Assembly: GCA_039938515.1 (NCBI GenBank) | Contig: JBDUUL010000015.1 | Coordinates: forward strand, 248,001 to 312,000 | Source: Nitrososphaera sp. | Lineage (GTDB): Archaea > Thermoproteota > Nitrososphaeria > Nitrososphaerales > Nitrososphaeraceae | Direction: 5' to 3' | Length of the DNA: 64,000 nucleotides | Part shown: positions 7,575 through 15,105 of the stretch, in pieces | Position numbering within the stretch: position 1 is the first letter of the stretch | Layout of the letters: each line of letters opens with the position of its first letter | The notes under the pieces: generated by a model | What the model was told of the DNA's origin: nothing | The model's input: only the letters and a program-made list of their open reading frames with translations | The model's database searches: none | Position numbers and translations under genes: made by a program

Positions 7575-7643
7575 GTTTTGAATTACATAGTCATCCCTGG
7601 GAAGGAAATACTGGTTAGGTTTTGCAATGCCTGCGGCACCTAA
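7575..7643 (+). pseudogene. 3' remnant of a zinc-ribbon gene
   Basis: The last codons read GKEILVRFCNACGT then stop, matching the 3' end of 7247-7384 at DNA level (TTTGCAATGCCTGCGGCAC versus TTGTGCAATGCCTGCGGCAC). The first Cys pair is absent, so this looks like the remnant of a tandem duplication. Confidence 0.45.
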
Positions 7644-7715
7644 AGCAGAAAAATTAATTTAGAAGCAACTGCATTTTTTGGCTCGTGTGCTGTCTATTGA
7701 GTTGCAATAGGAATC

Positions 7716-7973
7716 GTGAATAATGTCATGGTTGATACAGAAGATGAGAAGCAATTCAGAGGAAGGTACGCAGACGAGCTTAGAAAGATAAAGAATAGCG
7801 GCAATAATTCTGATTTGGACGTTGAAAGAAGCGAAGTAAAGAACCAGGGAATGAAAACACCGGGGAGAAGAGGAGAGCAGATCAAAAATGAGGAAATTGA
7901 CAAAGAGATTGTCAGGCGCTATACTTCCAGACTAGAAAAGAAAAAAGCCGATGATGCCAAAGGCGCAAGCTGA
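7716..7973 (+). CDS. Charged hydrophilic protein
   Basis: 85 residues (81 if it starts at the second ATG, 7728). Very rich in Lys, Glu, Arg and Asp, with no hydrophobic core segment, so probably disordered or helical. Landmarks are EDEKQFRGRYADELRKIK and EEIDKEIVRRYTSRLEKKK. An AT-rich promoter-like stretch (AAAAATTAATTTA) lies 60 bp upstream. No family recognised. Confidence 0.5.
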   Translation: MNNVMVDTEDEKQFRGRYADELRKIKNSGNNSDLDVERSEVKNQGMKTPGRRGEQIKNEEIDKEIVRRYTSRLEKKKADDAKGAS

Positions 7974-8070
7974 CCAGTTAAACCAGGTAATAGCAAACGC
8001 TCAGGCAATACAGTCTGCTGCTCAGACAGAGCTGGCTTGCGACCCGGCTGCTAGCCTTCTTTTTTCTTAG
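7951..8070 (+). CDS. Possible 39-residue helical protein
   Basis: Starts ATGATG inside the 3' end of 7716-7973 (+2 frame). It encodes an Ala/Gln-rich amphipathic helix (QLNQVIANAQAIQSAAQTEL). The overlap with the upstream gene suggests coupling, but the length makes chance plausible. Confidence 0.3.
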   Translation: MMPKAQADQLNQVIANAQAIQSAAQTELACDPAASLLFS

Positions 8071-8318
8071 TCTTGTATTTGGCATGTCCTAGCCCGCTCC
8101 CAATTGGCCTCCTGGCGTTCATAGAATGAGTGCATGTCGCGGATTTCCTGCATTAACAGGTTGATTTTTTCATCGTCGGAAAGCTTGTGGAACCCTTCTG
8201 CATACACTCGCATATCGTAAACCCGTCCGCGGTAGTCTATGCAGTCGCCGCACCTGTGGCCCGGGAAGTTGCCAGTAATGACAGCGCCAAAGGCTGAACA
8301 CTCGTTAGTCTCGTTCAT
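8067..8318 (-). CDS. MHSFYER-box protein with CxxC motif
   Basis: 83 residues. The N-terminal half has CGDC, preceded by GH and followed by a YDMRVYAEG strand. The C-terminal half is helical with DEKINLLMQEIRDMHSFYER then QEANWERAR. A paralogous C-terminal half is at 3937-4113. Just before the stop, the +1 frame continues as GHAKYKTKKKEG, a lysine-rich ending typical of such proteins, so a one-base frameshift may have altered the end of this copy. A TATA-like TTAATTT lies about 26 bp upstream of the ATG. Confidence 0.65.
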   Translation of the reverse strand: MNETNECSAFGAVITGNFPGHRCGDCIDYRGRVYDMRVYAEGFHKLSDDEKINLLMQEIRDMHSFYERQEANWERARTCQIQD

Positions 8319-8432
8319 TCACAGCTCTAATCTACGCTTTCAAATTAACCGCGGCGTCTCGGCCGGGAAGTGTGTCGAGGCATCAAAAGGAAATCACGGA
8401 ATTGAAAAGCTACAAAGACAACTTTGAAAATA

Positions 8433-8681
8433 TTAATCGATCGCCAATTTGTCCAGTTTCTCTAACGAAGCAATGATTTGAAGGCCCTCAGGGGTAGTTT
8501 TGTATTTGTTTCCAAGTGAGACCTCCAGCAGTCCGGCCTTGACTAGCGCATTGATATATGCGTCTAATTGAATGGGTGAAAGAAGGACTGCGTCTCTTAT
8601 TTGCGTCTTTGTCGCCCCGACGTTAGAGGTGTCGAGTATCTGAGAAACTATGTCAGTCCGGCTCCTATGTCGCAATTTCAT
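8433..8681 (-). CDS. ArnR-like winged-helix regulator
   Basis: 82 residues with the typical layout of thaumarchaeal single-domain winged helices (ArnR1-like HTH). It opens RSRTDIVSQILDTSNVGATK, continues TQIRDAVLLSPIQLDAYINAL as the recognition region, then a wing with YKTTPEGLQII. Such proteins are DNA-binding regulators of local or global genes. It stands alone, so its target cannot be inferred. Confidence 0.85.
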   Translation of the reverse strand: MKLRHRSRTDIVSQILDTSNVGATKTQIRDAVLLSPIQLDAYINALVKAGLLEVSLGNKYKTTPEGLQIIASLEKLDKLAID

Positions 8682-9110
8682 ACTGTGATAGATAGGACTA
8701 GATTTATTTCATGACCCGAAAGAGTTTTGGAGAACTCTAAAGGAAAACATTAGGTCTCGGTTCATTCCAAAAGGCGAACCTGAGAAAAAGGAAAAGCGCT
8801 CGATAACCCCACTGTCATTTCATGCATCTGTGCATTCCCCGACGTTTGGGTTATTTTTCTCATCTTAGTGATCATTGCAAAGGCAATTTCCGACCCGCCA
8901 GTTGCAGACACAAGGGATGCAAGAGTGTTTCGAAACCATCGTTGTCTTGCAATGGCCGGCATTCCTTATTTCTCAATGAGAACCCCATGAGAGATGTCAA
9001 AGTGTCTTTTACACGACATGCAAAAACCGATCAGAATACATGATCAGCGTTGTTTTAGCTAGTTTTTACAGCTAGAATTATGACTAAATAATACGTGCCG
9101 AGTTGAAGAT
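8682..9110. other. Spacer without a firm gene
   Basis: A plus-strand frame at about 8830-8990 reads FPDVWVIFLILVIIAKAIS, a possible membrane segment, but it has no start codon and may be a decayed gene. The string CATTCCCCGAC-R-TTTGG at about 8833 recurs at about 5036; significance unknown. Confidence 0.4.
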
Positions 9111-9251
9111 TTACGCCTCGGAGACCTCGGCATGTCCTCCAGAAGGCGTGTAGCCGGCCCGATACCTCTTTGCCCTTGACGCGAAAAGGATGGCTGCAAG
9201 GAAGGCAAAGATTCCGGCGACGATCGCATACGTAGAAGTCGCGTCTGCCAT
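9111..9251 (-). CDS. 46-residue single-span membrane protein
   Basis: A short N-terminus (MADATST) is followed by one clear transmembrane helix (YAIVAGIFAFLAAILFA), a basic stop-transfer SRAKRYR and a polar tail. A second in-frame ATG six codons upstream (9269) is possible. An AT-rich TATA-like stretch lies upstream. Similar single-span miniproteins occur at 16525-16641 and 63720-63821. Function unknown. Confidence 0.6.
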   Translation of the reverse strand: MADATSTYAIVAGIFAFLAAILFASRAKRYRAGYTPSGGHAEVSEA

Positions 9252-9587
9252 CAATATGGTATCACGCATCAACGCTATCTACTTATCCAAAGCGGAAAAC
9301 AGCTTATGTAAAAATAATATTGAACACCGGGCTACGAATCGAAGTCAGTTGTCCCTAGTCATTCTGGATTGAAAGCATCTGGATGGAATGCGATAGGCTA
9401 ATTGCCTGACATTTCTAGTGCCGATTGGCTTTTTCGGTTTTGGCGCCTATTTTCAAAGTACTCTCAAAACTAGTTAGCCATTTCTATAGGACGATAAATT
9501 GAACAGGCTCTTTCCAATCAGCATACTTGTTGTATAATTTCTAAACTGACATGAGGTTATAGGTCATGGATTGGCAATTATCCCTAA
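9252..9587. other. Spacer
   Basis: Nothing convincing on either strand apart from promoter-like AT-rich tracts near 9300-9325 (minus) and 9530-9550 (plus). Confidence 0.45.
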
Positions 9588-10046
9588 TTGCGGATACTAG
9601 TCGCTGAAGACGAAGAATCAATTGCACTTGTATACAAGGCAGTATTGGAGTCGCTTGGCCACGAAGTGATAATTGTAGCTGATGGCGAGCAATGTCTACA
9701 AACATTGTATGCAGCAGCCGACCACAGTGAATCATTCAATATAGTAATACTTGACCACAGAATGCCCAAGAAAAGCGGCGTGTCCGTAGCAGCCGAAATA
9801 CAGTTGCACTGGCCAAATCAAAAGGTAATCATGCTAAGTGCATATGTAGAAGACGTAATTCACGCTACTATGCAAGATCTAGAGCATCCAGTCGTGTGCT
9901 TGCAAAAGCCGATTGACCTTGATTTGTTTGGCAGTATAGTTGAAGACGAAGCCGAATTGCATGCAAGCTCTGGAAATCTAGGGCCCAGTGAGCCCCAGTT
10001 GGCAGTTTCACGCAAAAGCATTTCCAAGGATACAGATGCTGCATAG
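9588..10046 (+). CDS. Stand-alone response-regulator receiver protein
   Basis: 152 residues with a complete receiver domain: acidic pocket E7-D8-E9, phospho-acceptor D56 in VILDHRMP, the switch Ser in IMLSAY, and the conserved Lys in LQKP. A tail of about 35 polar residues carries no output domain. The start is a TTG directly after an in-frame TAA, the only possibility besides downstream codons. No histidine kinase is nearby, so it is an orphan. It likely acts by phospho-dependent protein interaction. Confidence 0.9.
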   Translation: MRILVAEDEESIALVYKAVLESLGHEVIIVADGEQCLQTLYAAADHSESFNIVILDHRMPKKSGVSVAAEIQLHWPNQKVIMLSAYVEDVIHATMQDLEHPVVCLQKPIDLDLFGSIVEDEAELHASSGNLGPSEPQLAVSRKSISKDTDAA

Positions 10047-10145
10047 CCGCCTTAGATACTCTCGCTGAGACGAGAGCAAGCTGCGATAGGTAAACACGCG
10101 ATATAGCATTAGTAGCCGCAACTGAAAATCAAGCAATTCCGGGTT

Positions 10146-10397
10146 TCACAGCGGATGAGCTGCTAGCCAACTTCTAGCCTTGTCTGTCACTTTCAACCCC
10201 CCAGTATTGTTAGATTCAAGCCAGTGATTATGTCGCATGTATGAGATCCAAAGGTCTACCAGCTGCTCGTCTCCGTTGAAACGTTTTACAATTTCCTGTT
10301 TACTCTTGCCGAGATCAATGTATCGCATGATAAAAATCGCCTGATTCAAGCCCCTCAGTGACAATGGATTGGCGGTTCTATCAAAGCGGTTAGGCAT
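10146..10397 (-). CDS. Small winged-helix-like protein
   Basis: 83 residues. The region MRYIDLGKSKQEIVKRF then GDEQLVDLWISYMRHNHW, with a short turn and LKVTDKARSWL, resembles the helix-turn-helix plus wing of small thaumarchaeal regulators (an end-of-wing VTDKA matches the usual VT-x-KG). Cysteines are absent. Probably DNA binding; target unknown. Confidence 0.6.
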   Translation of the reverse strand: MPNRFDRTANPLSLRGLNQAIFIMRYIDLGKSKQEIVKRFNGDEQLVDLWISYMRHNHWLESNNTGGLKVTDKARSWLAAHPL

Positions 10398-10638
10398 CAG
10401 ACGCCATCTCTAATGATTATCGTTATGGTATACCTCATCTTGTTGAGGCAGCAATAATATTTATTATTTTAGATATATTCTCCTAGCTTTTATGATTGCG
10501 CTTCACTGATAGCGCATTTATAACAATAATGTTACGTTTTTATGATAAACTTTGGGTTATTCTCTGAACTCTAACGACATTATTCTTCCCGAGAAAAATC
10601 TGGCAAACCGCAGTCATTTTTTAAAGCTAAAAGTAAAC

Positions 10639-10725
10639 GGGGAGGGGGCTTTTGATGAACAAGGCAACCATGCTAGATCAGCCTGCGCGACCAAGTTTGA
10701 CACAGCATGGCTAACCCCCTCTCCC
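10639..10725 (+). ncRNA. Repeat A copy 2, candidate structured RNA
   Basis: Same design as 4826-4894. A long GC outer stem (GGGGAGGGGG with CCCCCTCTCCC, one bulge) encloses a 7-bp inner stem CCATGCT/AGCATGG and the conserved loop CAGCCTGCGCGACCAAGTTTG. A TGATGA string occurs in the left strand, but no matching D box, so a C/D guide RNA is not supported. Confidence 0.5.
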
Positions 10726-10943
10726 GGCTGAAGCATTTCTCCGGGACAGATTTAACTGATTGTTCCATCATTGCCCTGTGGTTCGCTGATTGCCAAATTT
10801 TGCAACGGTGTGCATCGTTTGTTCGCCTTTAGAAATATTAGGCTGATGCTCTGATTACTAATTCGCGCGTCAATTCGTGCAGGCAGGGGTATTGGTTCAA
10901 TTGAGCTCAAACTTTTGGACTGTACCCCTCCTTCTTTTAATAG

Positions 10944-11027
10944 AAAAGGCGGGCACGTAGTCCTGAATTATCAGGAGTGAGACCTCCTTATGGCAAGTTA
11001 CTCGCCATTTGGCCGTTACCCGCCTTT
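10944..11027 (+). repeat. Repeat family B, copy 3 (complete)
   Basis: Imperfect terminal inverted repeats AAAAGGCGGGCACG and CCGTTACCCGCCTTT flank a centre containing CTCCTTATGGCAAGTTAC. The same centre and arms occur in inverse orientation at 24148-24231. About 84 bp, with no coding capacity. Confidence 0.65.
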
Positions 11028-11266
11028 ATGGAAACTCCGATAACAGCGAGAGTGCATTGAGTATCAAACGCGATAGCGTCTTTGCTGGGAGACATTTCCT
11101 AAAGTCCACAAGTTGCAGGCGAGCCAGATCAAGTATCGCTGTCTAATAAGGCAGATTCCACACCTGCTGCGGCCGACTTGCCCACAAATTCCCGGCTGCA
11201 GCAGGCTCTTCAAATTATCCAATGCGAAAAAAGGGCAGGAGGCTTTCAACATACAAACGAACGTGC

Positions 11267-11524
11267 CTAGAGAGCACAAGTTATCTCTTTTAGCCTCTTG
11301 TTCATGCGCGAGATTATCATCTGGGACCCCTGCCCGAAGGCCAGGCCCAGAGCAATCTGCACATCTTCGGCTGTTGTTCTGTCGCCTTCCAGATTGATGC
11401 CATAGTTTCTTTTCAGGTACGCAATCACTCCTATCTTCGTGTTTTCGTCAAGGAACGACAGCGCGCTGTCCAGAGATTCCCGTATGGCGTCATTTGGAAA
11501 GACAACTATGTTGTCTTGGTTCAT
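11267..11524 (-). CDS. Stand-alone NitrOD5-like domain protein
   Basis: 85 residues from the ATG (MNQDNIVVFP); 13 upstream codons are excluded because a GAGGT box precedes this ATG. The sequence IRESLDSALSFLDENTKIGV then IAYLKRNYGI, and later ALGLAFGQGSQMIISRMNKRL, follows the pattern of NitrOD5, an archaeal sensory output domain described from Nitrososphaera and Nitrosopumilus. A paralog is at 53345-53653. The domain is usually fused to sensors; here it stands alone. Confidence 0.75.
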   Translation of the reverse strand: MNQDNIVVFPNDAIRESLDSALSFLDENTKIGVIAYLKRNYGINLEGDRTTAEDVQIALGLAFGQGSQMIISRMNKRLKEITCAL

Positions 11525-11652
11525 CGTGGTTGCCTTACCTCTGAATGGAGCGACGATTGCCAAAACATGACACTAAAGGTAATGTGTGAAATTGTTCTTT
11601 CTCTGAGAGACCTGACGAAGTGGTTGCTAATCGTTATACAGATTGACATTGT

Positions 11653-12552
11653 TTGGATGTTGAAAGTAGCATGCTTGCCCGCGCTGCCGTGTCTAAGAGG
11701 AACGTGATGCTGGTTCTAACGGTTTTGCTTATTATGGTGGTTTCAATAGGACTTGTGAAGTATGGCGCCTCTCTTGGAAATGCAAATCCAGACCCATCCG
11801 TTTTGGCCACCAATGTCACGACTTCCTCCGGCAACGCCTCGGCTGGCACAAATCCTGTTCGAGTTCATGAGAACAATTCGAGCTCACTAAAAAGCGCCTC
11901 ATACGGCCCGGATAACGACAATTATTCCAGAAACAGCCTGCATGACGATTTCGGAGGTCCGGCCTACATCCTTCATCCGCTTCAGTTATCGCCTAACGGA
12001 GAATGGTTCGGGCTGTGGAATGGCGGAGGCTCGTTTGGCACAGTGCACGATTCAAAGTCAGATACCAATGTGTTCTTCCTTGCGCCCAAGACTGCCAGCC
12101 AGAGAAACGAAACGCACTCGGCGCTTGTCGTCAGCTCCAAGGAATTCAAGAATTTTCATCTCTCCGCAGACATTAGAATTGACAAGCAGGTTAGGACAAA
12201 TATCAGCGCTAACCCCTGGGAAGGCGGCTGGATAATGTGGAGGTGGAATGACCCCACGCACCACTACTATATCGCACTCAAAACATCAGGCCAGGAAATA
12301 GGCAAGTATGACGGTGGAACGAATCCTCAAAGCCAGATTATATTAAAGACAACGCGGACCCCTCCAGCTGAAGTAGGAGAATGGGATCACTTGGACTTGA
12401 CTGTCAATGGCAGTCATATCGTAGCGGTAATCGACGGGATAAAGACTTTTGACTTTATTGACAAGTCGTCATTTGACGCCGGCAAGATAGCCATGTACTG
12501 CGAGGATGCAAGAGTGAGTTTCGACAATATACGGGTTGAGGCAATAAATTGA
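11653..12552 (+). CDS. Membrane-anchored LamG/concanavalin-like exported protein
   Basis: 299 residues. An N-terminal signal anchor (about 17-38, VMLVLTVLLIMVVSIGLV) and a Ser/Asn-rich linker precede a jelly-roll domain (about 95-299). Beta-strand landmarks are EWFGLWNGGGSFG, WEGGWIMWRWND, HHYYIALKTSG and EVGEWDHLDLTVNG, ending DARVSFDNIRVE. This ending and the low Cys content fit DUF1080/laminin-G-like folds that bind or cleave carbohydrate. No catalytic residues can be assigned. It acts outside the cytoplasmic membrane. Confidence 0.75.
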   Translation: MDVESSMLARAAVSKRNVMLVLTVLLIMVVSIGLVKYGASLGNANPDPSVLATNVTTSSGNASAGTNPVRVHENNSSSLKSASYGPDNDNYSRNSLHDDFGGPAYILHPLQLSPNGEWFGLWNGGGSFGTVHDSKSDTNVFFLAPKTASQRNETHSALVVSSKEFKNFHLSADIRIDKQVRTNISANPWEGGWIMWRWNDPTHHYYIALKTSGQEIGKYDGGTNPQSQIILKTTRTPPAEVGEWDHLDLTVNGSHIVAVIDGIKTFDFIDKSSFDAGKIAMYCEDARVSFDNIRVEAIN

Positions 12553-12636
12553 AACTGCACACTGCATAAATGAACTGTTAAGTGAAAAACCAAAGGGCCA
12601 GGATTTGAAAGGTGCAGATGCTTTGTCGGTATTTCT

Positions 12637-12882
12637 TTACCGTGCAGCCTTTTTTCTGGCCCGTTGCATGGCAAAGATTCCAGCCGCAATGAGAGCAATC
12701 CCTGCGACTGTTGCAGCGGCACCGTGGGTTACGTGCCTGCCGAAATCATCTGCTAAAAAGCTTGTATTGGTCGTGAAATAAAAGACTCCCAGCCCAACAA
12801 GGGCGACTCCTATAGCTAGAGCGACGTACCCGAAGACAGGTTTCTTGACTTTTACCTGAGAACTTGGCAAGTGTTCAACCAA
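12637..12882 (-). CDS. Two-span small membrane protein
   Basis: 81 residues (TTG start). Two hydrophobic helices, GYVALAIGVALVGLGVFYF and ATVAGIALIAAGIFAM, are separated by a polar loop, with a basic C-terminus RARKKAAR. Convergent with the LamG-like gene. No family recognised. Confidence 0.65.
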   Translation of the reverse strand: MVEHLPSSQVKVKKPVFGYVALAIGVALVGLGVFYFTTNTSFLADDFGRHVTHGAAATVAGIALIAAGIFAMQRARKKAAR

Positions 12883-13189
12883 TTCTATGCGCTCTGATAT
12901 TTAATTGCGTATTGTATTGAGGCTCTACAAGTCAAGCCTGCATTCTGGAGCCGCAATTACTCGGGGCCTCACGTTTGTTGGACGCGATTTTCGGTCGGAC
13001 TCACCTACTCTTTCACTCAGCCTTCAAGTGGCGACTCTGACATACAAGCACAGGATACATGATGTTCTTTAGGTGGGGATCCAGCCGGTTATTTTACGAA
13101 AAGGACAGTTGTCGGGAAAGTATACGCTCGGTAAATCCGACTAACAATGTTAATCCATCCTTAAATACTGAACTCAGCTCCCGGCGTGT
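12883..13189. other. Spacer
   Basis: No gene seen. AT-rich promoter-like sequences lie just upstream of 12882 (minus, ATATTTAATTG) and at about 13150-13165 (plus, CCTTAAATAC), the latter about 30 bp before the ATG at 13190. Confidence 0.5.
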
Positions 13190-13420
13190 ATGAAGGATTC
13201 CATAGTGAACTGGGAGTCAATAATACACAAGAACGTGAGGAGCAGCGACAACGAAAATGCGGGCAACGTGATAGAAATCGAAGACGACACGATAACCATT
13301 GTCCATGGAACAAAGGTGGAATTCGTTATTCCAAAAGAATACGTTGCCGGCTTTAACGGTGCTGAAGTGACGCTAGACCTTCCCTACAGAGAACTGGGCA
13401 AGTACCTGAAAAGAACGTGA
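13190..13420 (+). CDS. PRC-barrel-like small protein
   Basis: 76 residues matching small PRC-barrel-like proteins common in Nitrososphaera: NWESIIHKNVRSSDN, NVIEIEDDTITIVHG, VEFVIPKEYVAGFNGAEVTL and a final LPYRELGKYLKR. The family binds RNA or charged polymers in ribosome maturation and photosystem contexts, but the single-domain archaeal forms have no proven role. A TATA-like CTTAAATAC lies about 30 bp upstream. The next gene starts 12 nt downstream, probably in the same transcript. A more distant relative is at 57616-57858. Confidence 0.75.
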   Translation: MKDSIVNWESIIHKNVRSSDNENAGNVIEIEDDTITIVHGTKVEFVIPKEYVAGFNGAEVTLDLPYRELGKYLKRT

Positions 13421-13432
13421 ATTTAACAATAC

Positions 13433-13939
13433 TTGGCTGACATCGCAACCGCGATATCCACCCTACTCCACGACCCTATCTTTGTAAAGTTTGGCCTGGC
13501 AGGCCTATTCTTAAACTGCCTGCTCTCGCCATTCGTTCCGATCCCGACAGAAATTGCAGTTTCAGCACTTGTGCTTGCTGATCAAAGTCTGTATTTGATT
13601 CTAATAGTGCTAATTTCGGGCTCGATTATCGGCAGTTTTCTTGGCTACTTTGCAGGTTACTCGGGAAACAAACTTTTTCTCAAACTGCACAGGAGGACTC
13701 ATACCAAGGCGCAGGAGAAGGAGCACCGACTACTCTCAAAATACAGCTGGCTAGTTATCCTCTTTTCTCCTTGGTTGCCGTTTGTCGGAAACGCGATTGT
13801 CATCACAGCAGGCGTGAAAAAATACAATCTCACGATCTTCTCGCTATCAATCATTGCTGGCCAAGCGCTAAAAGCAGCGGCGACGGTATTTTTGATTAAC
13901 ATTATCCTTACTCATTTGCTGAAAGGCGTTCTGCACTGA
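13433..13939 (+). CDS. DedA/VTT-family membrane protein
   Basis: 168 residues from a TTG start (a TAA lies three codons upstream, so no earlier start exists). DedA landmarks are PIPTEIAVSALVLA, GSFLGYFAGYSGNK, the charged loop RRTHTKAQEKE and SPWLPFVGNAIVITAG-x-KK. DedA (SNARE-associated/VTT) proteins are lipid scramblases or flippases that maintain membrane composition. The protein is shorter than bacterial DedA (about 200). It lies 12 nt after the PRC-like gene. Confidence 0.85.
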   Translation: MADIATAISTLLHDPIFVKFGLAGLFLNCLLSPFVPIPTEIAVSALVLADQSLYLILIVLISGSIIGSFLGYFAGYSGNKLFLKLHRRTHTKAQEKEHRLLSKYSWLVILFSPWLPFVGNAIVITAGVKKYNLTIFSLSIIAGQALKAAATVFLINIILTHLLKGVLH

Positions 13940-14058
13940 TAACTTCATATTCTAACATGAAGTCTAGTGACTTCAATTACGACGAAAGATAAGCCCCGTA
14001 TGATTTTGACCGTGCTCAAGCTATTGACGGTGCGCTCGGCAGTGGAACTTCAAAGATC

Positions 14059-14256
14059 ATGCTAAAGACTCTGGAACTGATTTATCACATCGATAGAAAC
14101 AGCATCGTGCATAAGCCCGAATTGCTTCAGAGTAAGCTGCATAAGATACTTGGAGCGTCTTCTGATGTCGTAATCCCTCGAATCAAGACAGAAATAACAG
14201 CTGAGCTGATGTACATGCGGAAAATTGAAGATGCGAATACTAGAAATGGACAATAG
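14059..14256 (+). CDS. Small protein upstream of the MEDS gene
   Basis: 65 residues, mixed helix. Landmarks are LELIYHIDRNSIVHKPELLQ, KLHKILGASSDVVIPRI and ITAELMYMRKIED. No family recognised. It ends 3 nt before the ATG of the MEDS-domain gene, so they are co-transcribed and perhaps partners. The short length and lack of Cys or membrane segments suggest a cytoplasmic regulator or accessory subunit (inference). Confidence 0.6.
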   Translation: MLKTLELIYHIDRNSIVHKPELLQSKLHKILGASSDVVIPRIKTEITAELMYMRKIEDANTRNGQ

Positions 14257-14259
14257 CTT

Positions 14260-14904
14260 ATGACTTTCAACCAGCTAGATCATTTCCTTGAAAATCTCGA
14301 CTCCTCGGTCCATAAACACTTGGTCATGTTTTACGAGGAACCAGAATATGCAAGGAAAATCCAGCTGCGATTCATAAATGATGGGCTGAAGCGGGGAGAT
14401 TGCAGCGTGTATGCAGCTAGAGACGATGACGACTTGGTGCTTACAGAAAGAGACATGAAGGATAATGGCATTGACGTCGAAAAGTTTAGCGCCAGTGGGC
14501 ATTTGCAGTTCTACCTAAACAAACCGCGAATTGTTGATGCAGAGTCATACAATAAAGCCATAGCAGCATTTCGAGAAGCAGTTGCCAAACAACTTTCAAA
14601 ATCCCGAAATAACTCCGCATCAACCTTTCCCAAGATACGAGGAGTAGGCAGCATCCACCGCGACTTATTTTACAACAATGATGTGGAGATAAACCGCCCT
14701 ATGGCATCAAGTCAACTTCTGACGGAGAGACTTTATCAACTCAACAATAATGCTTCATTTGACGGCCTGTGGCTTTGCGCGTATCATGTCAATGACATTC
14801 ATGCCCAAATGGACAAGGAGTGGATGTACGAACTGTTGCAAACTCATGACGCGGTATTGTTTCTGCCAAAATTCTCAAACGGTCTAGCGCTCAGCCTTAA
14901 ATAA
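14260..14904 (+). CDS. MEDS-domain sensory protein (DcmR-like)
   Basis: 214 residues covering a full MEDS domain (methanogen/methylotroph DcmR sensory). Landmarks are HLVMFYEEPEYARKIQLRF, GLKRGDCSVYAARDDD, later LTERLYQLNNN, and the C-terminal AVLFLPKFSNGLAL. In DcmR this domain is thought to sense one-carbon or chlorinated compounds; in archaea it is often fused to kinases, but here it stands alone. It overlaps nothing and follows a 65-residue gene by 3 nt. Confidence 0.85.
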   Translation: MTFNQLDHFLENLDSSVHKHLVMFYEEPEYARKIQLRFINDGLKRGDCSVYAARDDDDLVLTERDMKDNGIDVEKFSASGHLQFYLNKPRIVDAESYNKAIAAFREAVAKQLSKSRNNSASTFPKIRGVGSIHRDLFYNNDVEINRPMASSQLLTERLYQLNNNASFDGLWLCAYHVNDIHAQMDKEWMYELLQTHDAVLFLPKFSNGLALSLK

Positions 14905-14918
14905 TCAAGCGGGAGACT

Positions 14919-15050
14919 CTGCAGTACTCGCCGCAGGTATTCCAGAGCTCGGATGATGCTTCAGTATTTTGGGCCATTGCAATAGTTGCTGTTTCAATCA
15001 GCACCACTATGCATTATTTGTTTAAGGTTAGAGTGCAACAAGCGATCTAG
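14919..15050 (+). CDS. Possible single-span membrane miniprotein
   Basis: A frame between the MEDS gene and the methyltransferase with a membrane segment VFWAIAIVAVSISTT and a basic end. The frame opens right after the MEDS stop codon but holds no ATG, GTG or TTG before the hydrophobic part; CTG at 14919 is the only near-standard option. It may be real with an unusual start, or a remnant. Confidence 0.3.
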   Translation: MQYSPQVFQSSDDASVFWAIAIVAVSISTTMHYLFKVRVQQAI

Positions 15051-15105
15051 TAGTGTTTGTCTAGTTTCAAACGCTAAATTTACCGATTGCATCTTGAAAG
15101 GGCAA

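Larger units (their letters stand above)
10398..11266. other. 870-bp spacer with two structured repeats
   Basis: A strongly AT-rich part (10430-10560) is followed by repeat A copy 2 (10639-10725) and repeat B copy 3 (10944-11027). A plus-strand frame at about 11113-11250 resembles the C-terminus encoded at 69-266 but runs into the opposite gene. Confidence 0.55.

Noticed and set aside
7356-7643. Plus-strand 95-residue ORF
   Set aside because: Only its last 22 residues look real (a zinc-ribbon remnant). The first part is antisense to the DnaJ-type finger frame at 7385-7555.
10650-10730. C/D box guide RNA reading of repeat A copy 2
   Set aside because: A TGATGA string is present, but copy 1 lacks it and no D/D' boxes with proper spacing were found.
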